DNA from: Ariolimax columbianus | Taxonomy: Eukaryota; Mollusca; Gastropoda; Stylommatophora; Arionidae | Reading direction: 5' to 3' | Length of the DNA stretch: 64,000 bases | Assembly (NCBI GenBank): GCA_036924085.1 | Contig: JAVGWX010000019.1 | Span: 12,514,196-12,578,195, forward strand | Shown: one piece after another, positions 56,298 through 64,000 of the stretch | How positions within the stretch are numbered: position 1 is the first letter of the stretch | Layout of the letters: each line of letters starts with the position of its first letter | Made by a program: the position numbers and the translations under genes | Notes under the pieces: generated by a model | Databases searched by the model: none | Told to the model about the DNA's origin: nothing | Seen by the model: the letters and a program-made list of their open reading frames with translations, nothing else

Positions 56298-56504
56298 TTA
56301 ACCACTTTAACAAAACATCCAAAATACTACTATTTGACTGAAAAGATATTGCAATAAATCAACAAAACGGTTTTCTAGACTGTGTCAAACTGAACATGGC
56401 ACCACATCTAAACAAGAAGCTGCTGTTTATGTTGACAGTTCCTCATTCTTGACAGTTACATATGGTAAGCCTCATACCACATTGCTCCGGACGCTTTTAA
56501 AGAC
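56298..56504. other. Unassigned
   Basis: No feature recognised. Confidence 0.4.
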
Positions 56505-56865
56505 CTGTGCATAGAATGAAAATGAGATATCATTGAAGACTTGTTCATAGAATGAAAACAAGATATCATTGAAGACTTGTTCATAGAATGAAAACAAGAT
56601 ATCATTGAAGACTTGTTCATAGAATGAAAACAAGATATCATTGAAGACTTGTTCATAGAATGAAAACAAGATATCATTGAAGACTTGTTCATAGAATGAA
56701 AACAAGATATCATTGAAGACTTGTTCATAGAATGAAAACAAGATATCATTGAAGACTTGTTCATAGAATGAAAACAAGATATCATTGAAGACTTGTTCAT
56801 AGAATGAAAACAAGATATCATTGAAGACTTATTCATAGAATGAAAACAAGATAACATTAAGAAGA
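56505..56865. repeat. 36-bp minisatellite, about 10 near-identical units
   Basis: Unit ATAGAATGAAAACAAGATAT + CATTGAAGACTTGTTC. The central eight units look identical, which points to very recent expansion or homogenisation. The 3-divisible period leaves minus-strand frames of 139 and 113 codons open (12-residue repeat FHSMNKSSMISC). Confidence 0.95.
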
Positions 56866-57009
56866 AAAATGTCACATGTTCAATTTGTTCTATTAAAAAT
56901 GGTTGTCACTGCATTCAGAGCAGACCTGTAAGTGTTGTCGCTCTCATAAATGGTAAAGGGTGTAGATCGTTTATGTAGCTTGCTGGTAGCACACACTCCT
57001 GATCCGTCC

Positions 57010-57160
57010 TCATAGCTGTCCTCTTTCTGCTGGGTCCACATTTAATTTCAATAAAACTATGTATTCTGTGGATGGTCGGTTCATCAATTCAGATTCATTA
57101 TCATCATCCACGAGGTGGTCATTGATCAGCTTCAAAATGTTATCCGTATAGATTTCCTCA
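57010..57160 (-). CDS. Weak candidate 3'-terminal exon of an unknown gene
   Basis: On the minus strand a pyrimidine-biased stretch ending ACTCACCCACAG (up to 57161) could be a splice acceptor. After one leftover base, 49 codons follow to TGA at 57012-57010. They read EEIYTDNILKLINDHLVDDD, then NESELMNRPSTEYIVLLKLN, then VDPAERGQL. The peptide is acidic, has balanced composition and no repeats, unlike almost everything else here. I recognise no family. There is no poly(A) signal that I can place with confidence and no upstream exon found. It could equally be a chance frame or an old transposon piece. Confidence 0.22.
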
Positions 57161-57329
57161 CTGTGGGTGAGTGGCAAGTGTCAGTTCCTTCTATTCTGCA
57201 AACCCCAGTATGGCCCAAGCAGTAAAACCACATGATATCCAGAAGGTTCAAAGCATCCATGTCTGCCATCTACTCATGTCATAGTCAGCCCTTTGTACCT
57301 TACTACACATGTAGGACATACATAAATAG

Positions 57330-57545
57330 TCAATCAGATAGAATGTCATTCTCTCTGGCTAACCTCTACAAGCCAGGGTAGAAGACAACTGATAAGATAG
57401 AATGTCATTCTCTCTGGCTAACCTCTACAAGCCAGGGTAGAAGACAGCTGATAGATAGAATGTCATTCTCTCTGGCTAACCTCTACAAGCCAGGGTAGAA
57501 GACAGCTGATAAGATAGAATGTCATTCTCTCTGCCTAACCTCTAC
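57330..57545. repeat. ~57-bp tandem repeat, about 4 units
   Basis: Unit GATAGAATGTCATTCTCTCT + GGCTAACCTCTACAAGCCAG + GGTAGAAGACAGCTGAT. Confidence 0.92.
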
Positions 57546-57778
57546 ACTCGAGAATGTGAGAGAACAAAGAAGGTGCAGGTACATTGCAACCAGCTAGCTA
57601 CTGGAACCATCCGTATCCACTCACCATTTATGGAGGACAACTCAGCACCTATGGGTTTGCCCAGAGTGCAGTAATGTTGATTCTTGAGCAGAACAGAACA
57701 GCAAAAGGCAGTTAAGGATTGATGAGCAAGTAAATGCATAATGCATTCCTTCCTGGAAAGGGGGATCAAGTGCAGTCC
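57546..57778. other. Unassigned
   Basis: A 75-codon minus-strand frame (57769-57542) has no recognised domain. Confidence 0.4.
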
Positions 57779-57791
57779 TGGGCCCTTGTTT

Positions 57792-58047
57792 CTTCTTCTT
57801 CTGCGTACGCAGTCAGACAGTAACCATTATTTTTTCGAAAAAAGCGGCGGTCATCCTGAGGCTGTCGCCACTGCCATAGAGCTTGTCTTGCAGTTCCACT
57901 GGTGATGGCCACATCTGCTCTCTCTGATCCTCGTATGTCGGGCAGTTCTGCAGCAGATGTTCAGCGGTCATTTTACCAGTACCGCACGGGCATTCGTCGG
58001 TACACCCTATCTTCAATTTGTCGAATAAGTGGTACCTCAGTCTATTG
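57792..58047 (-). mobile_element. RNase H-bearing LINE, 3' end only, with 13-bp TSD (copy 3)
   Basis: Perfect direct repeats TGGGCCCTTGTTT at 57779-57791 and 58048-58060 frame a 256-bp insert. On the minus strand it begins inside the ORF tail (CPCGTGKMTAEHLLQNCPTY, EDQREQMWPSP) and ends in a (GAA)n tract next to the TSD. This is textbook target-primed reverse transcription with strong 5' truncation. It matches 12789 and 18138. Confidence 0.93.
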
Positions 58048-58177
58048 TGGGCCCTTGTTTAATATGATGAGGTTGAAAACTACTCCCATTGCTTCACTTT
58101 TTGAATCACAGCTCCAACACTGTATTTGACTCCCCTAAACAGCGTATAGGAAAGCCTGATTCCTGTTGTGAACAAGA

Positions 58178-58440
58178 ACTAAATGTGGACAGACAGGAAC
58201 TACATGTGGACAGGCAAGAACTACAAGTGGACAGACAAGAACTACATGTGTACAGGCAAGAACTACATGTGGACAGATAGGAAGTACATGTGGACAGACA
58301 AGAACTATGTGTGGACAGACAAGAACTATGTGTGGACAGACAAGAACTACAAGTGGACAGAAAGGAACTACACGTGGACAAGAACTATATGTGTACAAGA
58401 ACTATGTGTGAACAAGAACTACATGATCCCAAGAACTACA
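58178..58440. repeat. 21-bp minisatellite, about 10 units
   Basis: Unit AAGAACTACATGTGGACAGA + C, followed by shorter AAGAACTA-TGTG forms. The 7-residue frame repeats on either strand (e.g. MWTDKNY) are artefacts of the period. Confidence 0.92.
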
Positions 58441-58734
58441 TGAACTAAGCTCAAAAGTCCAGGGATCATATGAAGATAACCTGGAAGGACCAAAGGTAAC
58501 ATAAGCTTAATGGACCAAATTTCACATACGGATAAGCTTAAACCAAAGGTCACACGGGTATAAGCTGGATGGACCAAAGTTCATACGAGGATAAGCTGAA
58601 TGGACCAATGTACAAATGAGGACACGCTTAATGGCCCAAGGGATATACGAATACACACACGCTCAATGAGATGTCACTCATTTATGGCCCACAAGCATGA
58701 CGAGTCATAAGATATACCATACAAGACAAGGCTT
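58441..58734. repeat. Loose repeat of GATAAGCTTAATGGACCAAA type
   Basis: Four or five diverged units of about 40 bp (GATAAGCTGAATGGACCAAT, GACACGCTTAATGGCCCAAG) between 58495 and 58670. Confidence 0.6.
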
Positions 58735-58925
58735 GTGAGCTATAAGACGTGGCTTGGTGGGCTATAATACGTGACTTGGTGGGCTATAAGATGTGACTTG
58801 ATGGGATATAAGATGTGACTTGGTGGGATATAAGATGTGACTTGGTGGGATATAAGATGTGACTTGGTGGGATATAAGATGTGACTTGGTGGGATATAAG
58901 ATGTGACTTGGTGGGCTATAAGATG
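58735..58925. repeat. 22-bp minisatellite, about 9 units
   Basis: Unit TATAAGATGTGACTTGGTGG + GA or GC. Confidence 0.92.
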
Positions 58926-59331
58926 CTTGTCCCTATGGAGCTGACCATATTACAGATGAACTTACCCTACAATGTCTTTCATTGCTCGAAATAAGGACTT
59001 GCACTGATAATCTAAATCATGTTTTTTGCACATGGATTTGACAAGCTCTGTTGTTTTATGTAGGTTGTTTCTAGGCATTGTAGGGAACAGACTGGAAGAA
59101 GAACAATAATACAGAGCATGACTTCTTTTATAATAATAATAATGATAATAATAATAATAATTCGACCAAGGTCGTCAATGAGGACCACCAACATAATCAG
59201 AGGTCATAATGTAACCTTGATTTTGTGTCTGTGCTCATGACTGATCAAGCCAATTCAAGCCTGAAAAGGTCTATGACATGACTGGAAAACGTAGTCAGCA
59301 TTTGTCTCTGATATTTTCTCTGCTTTAGACT
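58926..59331. other. Unassigned with (AAT)n tract
   Basis: An (AAT)n run lies at about 59130-59160. No gene signal. Confidence 0.45.
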
Positions 59332-59340
59332 TCCTGATTT

Positions 59341-59693
59341 GGCTTGGTTCGTTCTCAATCTCACGATACCAAACCCTAAAAGGGCTTAAGTAGCAGAATG
59401 TAGTCCAGAGTACGGATTGCGTTGTGTCGTAGTTTACAGCTTGACTGCAATATTTGCACCTTTCGGTCCAACACATCCGACTTCAGCAAGCATTCTTTTA
59501 GTACCGGGTTAGTATTCCGTCTTCGATCCCTTCTCCTTAGACAGTCTGCCCTGCTGCAGCCTGTTATCCAGGATCACTGAGTGGAGGTGTAGAAGGGTCT
59601 TGGCAGCTCTGTTTCGCTGGCCCTGACGCTAGCAGTCAGCTACGAGTCGCTGACCACTACAGCTCATGTGTTGCTCACCATCTTGATCCTACG
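59341..59693 (-). mobile_element. SINE family A, copy 7, complete with TSD
   Basis: Direct repeats TCCTGATTT at 59332-59340 and 59694-59702 flank 353 bp. On the minus strand it reads as copy 3 (26989-27346) with few differences, including GTGTTGGACCGAAAGGTGCA and the GAACGAACCAAGCC end. Confidence 0.9.
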
Positions 59694-59799
59694 TCCTGAT
59701 TTAACGTCTATCCTGGGCTGCCTGGATACTAAGACATTCGCTGAGTTTAATGCCGTTTGTGGCCACTCTCTTCCATGTCGAGCAGTTTTGAGCCAGGTT

Positions 59800-59935
59800 C
59801 TTCTAGGTATAAGGAGCGTGGGGCCAAATGGTTTCGATGCCTGCCTGCTGACAAGGAGGGCAGCAGTTTGAATCCCCGGTACGGCATTTGTTTTTCTGTT
59901 GGGGTGAAATAAACAAACATAGCCAGCACATGATG
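59800..59935 (+). mobile_element. Candidate tRNA-derived SINE, another head type
   Basis: GGGGCCAAATGGTTTCGATG (A-box-like), CAGCAGTTTGAATCCCCGG (B-box-like GTTTGAATCCC), then GGCATTTGTTTTTCTGTTGG and an AATAAACAAACA tail. Spacing fits a tRNA head. No second copy seen. Confidence 0.5.
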
Positions 59936-59989
59936 TGACGACAGCAGTGGCGAAGCCTCCTGTATTCCTCGGCCTAAAAACCCCTCAAC

Positions 59990-60472
59990 TACCCCAGAAA
60001 TTGGAAAAGGGTCGGAATTTTTTTCTTCCAGGAGTTAATAATGTCTATTTGACAGCACTTAAGGGATTCCTTCAGAATGTCCTTGAAACGCTTTTTTGGA
60101 AGCCTTTGTGATTGTTCTCATCTCAGTTTGCCATACATGAGACTCTTTAGAAGGCTTTCGCTTAACATTTGAGCAAGATGGCCAACGCATTTCAATTGGA
60201 ATTATTGCAAAAGTGCATGAATACTTTGTATGTTAGCTCTGGACAGCACTTCATTATCTGTGATATGGTGTTGCCAGAGTATATGCAGTATGCGTTTCAA
60301 TGCAGTATGCTTCCCAGAGTTCATGTGAAAATGATTCAGCCTTCTGGCATCATCAGTGTAGACAGTTAAGCTCTCTTAAGCATAGACCAGGGTGGGAACA
60401 ATAGCAGCACAGTAGACCTTCAACTTAGTCATCATGAGCTGTGCTGACCTTTGCTATTCTATATTAGTCAGC
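59990..60472 (-). pseudogene. LINE ORF remnant, sister of the LINE at 60500
   Basis: The minus strand reads TKLKVYCAAIVPTLVYA, a stop, ESLTVYTDDARRLNHFHM, VLSRANIQSIHALLQ and LPKKRFKDILKESLKCCQID. The same run in the younger copy is KLKVYRATIIPTLLYACESW, VLSRANMPSIHALLEQARLG and RPKKRFKDGLKDSLKSCQID. Stops and gaps mark it as older. It points away from the copy at 60500, making an inverted pair. Confidence 0.85.
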
Positions 60473-60474
60473 TC

Positions 60475-60499
60475 TTAACTTAACGTCTTTATACTGGTT
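60475..60499 (-). mobile_element. CR1/L2-like LINE, 3' tip (left of the younger insertion)
   Basis: CTTAACTTAACGTCTTTATA then CTGGTT equals the 3' end of the CR1-like LINE at 26057. The element resumes at 61690. Confidence 0.82.
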
Positions 60500-61642
60500 A
60501 TACAAGGATGTGTACTCGCCCCGACTTTGTTCAGCATGATGTTCGCGGCCACGATGACAGACGCCTTCAGATCATTGGAGCTTGGAATACCCATAAAGTA
60601 CCGCACAGATGGCAAGTTACTCAATTCCAGAAGAATGAAGGCCAAAACCAAAGTGGCTGGCGACATAATCAGGGAACTTGTATTTGCTGACGACTGCGCT
60701 CTAATGAGCAACTCAGAACTGAACATGCAGGTTGGAATGGACCAGTTTTCTGCCGCATGCAAAAATTTTGGCCTGACCATAAATGCCAAAAAAACAGAGG
60801 TCATGTACCAACCAGCACCAGGCATGCCGTACACAAAACCAGAGACTACAGTCAGCGGGCAGACGTTGAATGCCGTAGATAAATTCACATATCTGGGCAG
60901 CACGCTGTCGAGATCTGTCAGCCTAGACGATGAGGTGGCAAGCAGAATAGCAAAGGCCAGTACAGCCTTTGGTAGAATGCGCTTGATGGTCTGGGCACGT
61001 CGTGGCATCAGCGTCAAGACCAAACTCAAAGTCTACCGTGCAACCATCATTCCAACCCTACTATACGCTTGCGAAAGCTGGACTGTATACTCTGGACATG
61101 CAAGGTGGTTAAACCACTTCCACACAGGTTGCCTGAGGCGAATATTCCACATCCGATGGCAAGATCGTGTCACTGACATCGAGGTTCTCTCGAGGGCTAA
61201 CATGCCCAGCATCCATGCACTGCTAGAACAAGCACGACTAGGATGGGCCGGACACCTCGTCCGTATGTCAGACGAGCGGCTCCCAAAGAAGCTTCTCTAC
61301 GGCGAGCTGAGAGAAGGATGGCTCGAGAGAGGGCGCCCAAAGAAACGTTTTAAAGACGGTCTGAAGGACTCACTAAAAAGTTGCCAGATAGACATCGACA
61401 CCTGGGAATGTCTTGCGCAAAACAGATCTGACTGGAGAAGCGCAGTCAAATCGGGTGTAGCTGCCGGTGAAGATGACCGTGTTGTGAAAGCCCAGAACAG
61501 ACGAGAGACGCGGAAATCCCGAACAGCGGGAACACCATCCCCTTCTACAAACCTCGTGTGCCCGATATGTAGCAGATATTTTCGTGCTCGCATTGGCCTG
61601 TTCAGCCACATGCGCACCCACACCCAACAGGGAAATCTGTGA
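60500..61642 (+). CDS. LINE reverse transcriptase, C-terminal portion with C2H2 finger
   Basis: Open from the truncation point; the first ATG is at 60527, giving 371 residues, though translation from there is not implied. Domains in order from that ATG: the catalytic box FADD at residues ~53-56, INAKKTEVMY (~87-96), FTYLGSTLS, LLYACESWTVYSG, WAGHLVRM, a basic GRPKKRFKDGLKDSLK stretch, DTWECLAQNRSDWRSAV, and a C2H2 zinc finger at ~345-365 (CPIC...H..TH, spacing C-x2-C-x12-H-x3-H). The palm motif containing QGC lies before the ATG. Fingers, endonuclease and any ORF1 are absent, so it cannot move itself. RT C-termini with a zinc finger are common in animal LINEs; I do not assign a clade. Older relatives lie at 59990-60472 and 62990-63500 on the minus strand. 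Confidence 0.9.
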   Translation: MQGCVLAPTLFSMMFAATMTDAFRSLELGIPIKYRTDGKLLNSRRMKAKTKVAGDIIRELVFADDCALMSNSELNMQVGMDQFSAACKNFGLTINAKKTEVMYQPAPGMPYTKPETTVSGQTLNAVDKFTYLGSTLSRSVSLDDEVASRIAKASTAFGRMRLMVWARRGISVKTKLKVYRATIIPTLLYACESWTVYSGHARWLNHFHTGCLRRIFHIRWQDRVTDIEVLSRANMPSIHALLEQARLGWAGHLVRMSDERLPKKLLYGELREGWLERGRPKKRFKDGLKDSLKSCQIDIDTWECLAQNRSDWRSAVKSGVAAGEDDRVVKAQNRRETRKSRTAGTPSPSTNLVCPICSRYFRARIGLFSHMRTHTQQGNL

Positions 61643-61689
61643 CAAGGATGATGTCGGCGGTCCTCATCGACAACGATGGACAGCTATTA
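60500..61689 (+). mobile_element. Young 5'-truncated LINE with 11-bp TSD
   Basis: TTATACTGGTT occurs at 60489-60499 and 61690-61700, bracketing a 1,190-bp insertion in the 3' UTR of an older CR1-like LINE. The insert starts in the middle of the RT palm motif (IQGCVLAPTLF) and stays open to the ORF end, with a ~47-bp 3' UTR. The intact frame and perfect TSD point to a recent event. Confidence 0.93.
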
Positions 61690-62040
61690 TTATACTGGTT
61701 TGGAAGACTCTGCAAGTCTATATACAACCAGTTTCATTTACATTTCCTTGCTCTAAAAGCTATGTGCATCCAAGCTATTCTTAACTGCATTAACTATTCC
61801 TGCCTCCACTACCTCCTGTGGCAATGCATTCCAAGCATTCACCACTCTCTAAAAAAAATTTCCTAATATCTAATCTGGACCTTTCTTTAGTTAATTTGTA
61901 GCTATACCCTCTTGTTCTTGTAGGTGGTTGTATTTTGAAAAGCTTGTTATAGGCTAATTTATCCTTTCCTTTGATTATCTTATAAACCTGTATTAAGTCA
62001 CCTAGAATTGTCACCTAGAATTCTTTTCTTTTCTAGACAC
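61690..62040 (-). mobile_element. CR1/L2-like LINE, 3' end (right of the younger insertion)
   Basis: The minus strand reads GDLIQVYKIIKGKDKLAYNK, LFKIQPPTRTRGYSYKLTKE, SRLDIRKFFLESGECLECIA. This parallels 26150-26400 and ends in the shared 3' UTR. A 13-14-bp tandem duplication (TCACCTAGAATTG/TCACCTAGAATTC) near 62000-62025 breaks the frame. It is 5'-truncated near 62036. Confidence 0.87.
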
Positions 62041-62349
62041 TCATCTGCAATAGTTACTCATCTCGACTGAGTGCTTCAGAGGTTGACAAATTTTTCAACC
62101 GCTTGTAATTTCTGTCCTTTCACTATAACTACTGACTGTAACTCAGAGAGTAGGTGTCTGTTTCTTCTACTTTCTTTTTATCTACGATGAGTTTCACCCC
62201 AGGCTGTCCCAAGCCATTTCCAGATGCATAGACCAGTGCATTCAAGCACTTTGGAATTGTGTTAGATTACATTGATGGGCTTAGGAGGTTGAACAATACC
62301 TAGCTAAAAATGGCGGAATGATTACGTTAAGTAAGCTATGACTTCTTTA
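62041..62349. other. Unassigned
   Basis: No feature recognised. Confidence 0.4.
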
Positions 62350-62515
62350 TTTCTTTCTGGCATTAGTCCTGAAAAGGAACTAACAAATAAACACATCTTC
62401 TGTCTCAAACTAAGAACTAACAAATAAACATCTTCTGTCTCAAACTAAGAACTAACAAATAAACACATCTTCTGTCCCAAACTAAGAACTAACAAATAAA
62501 CACATCTTCTTCCCC
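62350..62515. repeat. ~37-bp tandem repeat, about 3.5 units
   Basis: Unit AAGAACTAACAAATAAACAC + ATCTTCTGTCTCAAACT. Confidence 0.9.
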
Positions 62516-62985
62516 ATTTCACCCCTCACAAAGCATAAGGTCACCATGGCAGATAACTCCTTACACAAAATCTAGGCAAAATTCTGGTTGCATTCTCCTG
62601 CAGTGTTGGTTTCTGTTTATCTGAGGCTGCTAGTCATATTCACAACATTCTTCAGTCACCTTTTATGACAGGCACAGAGGTGCAGTGGAACTACCCTTTT
62701 CTACACAATAAGATTGTTTAGATCAGTCCCACAAAATTCAAAAGTGAACCCGCCTTAGTGGCCTGTGATGACATTCCTGGCAAGTTACAGCGCTACTATT
62801 CTCTACTCCACTTTAACACATGCACAACAAATATGATACAGGAAATAATAATAATTTCTCCATCCTCATCGATGAGCTGCCAACATCATCACGCGTCATA
62901 CTACATCCTTGAGTTTGTGTGTGCACTTGGGACTGATCAAGTCAATGCGAGCGCGGAAAGTTATATACCACGACTGGCAAACATA
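62516..62985. other. Unassigned, includes the CACCTTTTATGACA motif
   Basis: The motif at 62657-62670 pairs with 53440-53453. The rest is unassigned; the plus-strand frame of 115 codons at 62758-63105 runs into a minus-strand LINE and is not credible. Confidence 0.45.
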
Positions 62986-62989
62986 ATCT

Positions 62990-63505
62990 GCAGCTGCTAC
63001 TGGTGCTCCCTCTGCTCTAGACTTTCTGATTACACAACTATCCCGTCCTGCCTGAATGTAGAGGGCCTCGATAATTGCAATGTTCTTCGCAACTTTCCAG
63101 GTTGAACAATTTTAGGTGTGAATGTCTATTTGACAGTACTTGAAATACTCCTTCAGACTGTCCATGAAACGTTTTGTCGACATCCACGTGATCATCTTCC
63201 TTCACTCAGTTCGCTATAAAGAAGTCTCTTTGGTAGCCTTTCACTTGATATTCGAGCAAGGTGACCAGCTGATCTCAGGAGCTTTCTGCAAAAGTGACTG
63301 AATGCCAGGCATGCTGGCTTTGAATAGGTCTTCATTATTTGTGATATTATCCTGCCAGCGAGTATACAGAATGTCTTATAACTCACGTGGAAATGAATTT
63401 AGCCTCCTGGCATCTCCAGCGTAGACAACCCAGCTCTAGCATGCAATAAGCAGGGTGGTGAGAATTGTAACACGGTAGACCTTTAACACAGCTCAGATCT
63501 GGCAA
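62990..63505 (-). pseudogene. LINE ORF remnant, third copy of the C2H2 LINE family
   Basis: The minus strand reads LKVYRVTILTTLLIACYSWV, YAGDARRLN, DILYTRWQDNITNNEDLFKA, SMPGIQSLLQ, SAGHLARISSERLPKRLLYS, ELSEG and FMDSLKEYFKYCQIDIHT, across several frames. It aligns piece by piece with residues ~170-300 of the ORF at 60500. Decayed. Confidence 0.85.
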
Positions 63506-64000
63506 AGATGGCGCCATAACTGGCTGCGAGTCTACATTTCTCTACTGTTTTGGATCATTATGGATGCCGCCAGACCACGGATTTGCCTGGAATTCACACT
63601 AGTCGACGACTTACACTTGTGTTCACGGATACGTGGAGTTGTTTTCCAACTGGACTTATTTCGTTCTTTTTTTTGTGATTTCTTCCATCCGTTTATCCTG
63701 GTCTGGACGACGGCTGAATGGCGCTACGCTTAAACTAGTTATACCTGTGTCGTATCTCACGGGTTAGTTCTGCCGGTTCACCTTCACGAATATGGCGTGT
63801 GGGAATTTTAGATGCTACTATGATGAACTGAATATAGCTGGGGAGAGATGCCAGACTCACTCACACGCTGAGTGTTGTCCATACGACCTCTTGTGGTTAT
63901 CGAAAAGGCACGACAAACTGCGTTAGATGCCTTCCCACCTTTCTACCCTGCGGGTTACATGTTTACGGAAAGGCTTCGGTGGTAACCCTGAGGCAAAATC
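63506..64000. other. Unassigned; possible 5' UTR of a LINE or start of element D
   Basis: AAAGATGGCGCC at about 63506 resembles the ATGGCG core bound by YY1, which occurs in some LINE 5' UTRs. A 44-codon plus-strand frame (63792-63926, starting MACGNFRCYYDELN, Cys-rich) is unrecognised. The last ~30 bases (GGAAAGGCTTCGGTGGTAAC) match 30258-30280. The window ends before anything can be settled. Confidence 0.3.

Noticed and set aside
62758..63105. 115-codon plus-strand gene
   Set aside because: Its 3' half overlaps, in antisense, a LINE remnant recognised on the minus strand.
1..64000. Bacterial or viral contamination
   Set aside because: No operons, ribosome-binding sites, long dense ORFs, LTRs or viral structural genes were seen.

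Overview
This window looks like repeat-dense intergenic DNA from an animal genome. No complete host gene is supported. The mix of 5'-truncated non-LTR retrotransposons (LINEs), tRNA-derived SINEs, mariner and piggyBac-type remnants, microsatellites and very many minisatellites fits a lophotrochozoan. My best guess is a gastropod mollusc, but that is inference and I could not check it by a search. Nothing suggests a bacterial operon or a virus.

Layout. 0-8 kb: a 28/21-bp array, a deleted mariner, a SINE (here called family A) whose tail has become a 31-bp array, a tRNA-derived SINE (family B), and a dispersed repeat (element D) carrying a 51/62-bp array. 8-20 kb: LINE reverse-transcriptase and RNase H remnants on both strands, 48-, 36- and 71-bp arrays, and (CA)n, (AT)n and poly-G tracts. 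20-28 kb: LINEs on the minus strand, one cut by a second mariner; a SINE B split by a CR1/L2-like LINE; a complete SINE A with target-site duplications (TSDs). 28-32.8 kb: five minisatellites. 32.8-41.9 kb: one 9.1-kb satellite of 53-bp and ~68-bp monomers with higher-order repeats of about 1.5-1.8 kb. 42-53 kb: LINE remnants, element D, nested SINE A copies, a complete tRNA-derived SINE with TSDs, and 37-, 41/44- and 28-bp arrays. 53-64 kb: a 40-bp array with a 320-bp higher-order unit, a piggyBac-like MITE flanked by TTAA, a 36-bp array, one weak host-exon candidate, a LINE 3' end with a perfect 13-bp TSD, another complete SINE A, and a young LINE with an open 3' reading frame inserted in an older CR1-like LINE.

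How the parts relate. LINE enzymes presumably supplied the machinery that copied the SINEs, since both show TSDs and short 3' tandem tails. Several minisatellites can be traced to a piece of a transposable element: SINE A tail to 31-bp array, LINE C-terminal coding motif to 36-bp array, element D to 51-, 62- and a second 51-bp array. The main story of the window is therefore tandem arrays born from mobile elements. A second theme is that SINE families A and B, which have different heads and tails, share a conserved central segment.
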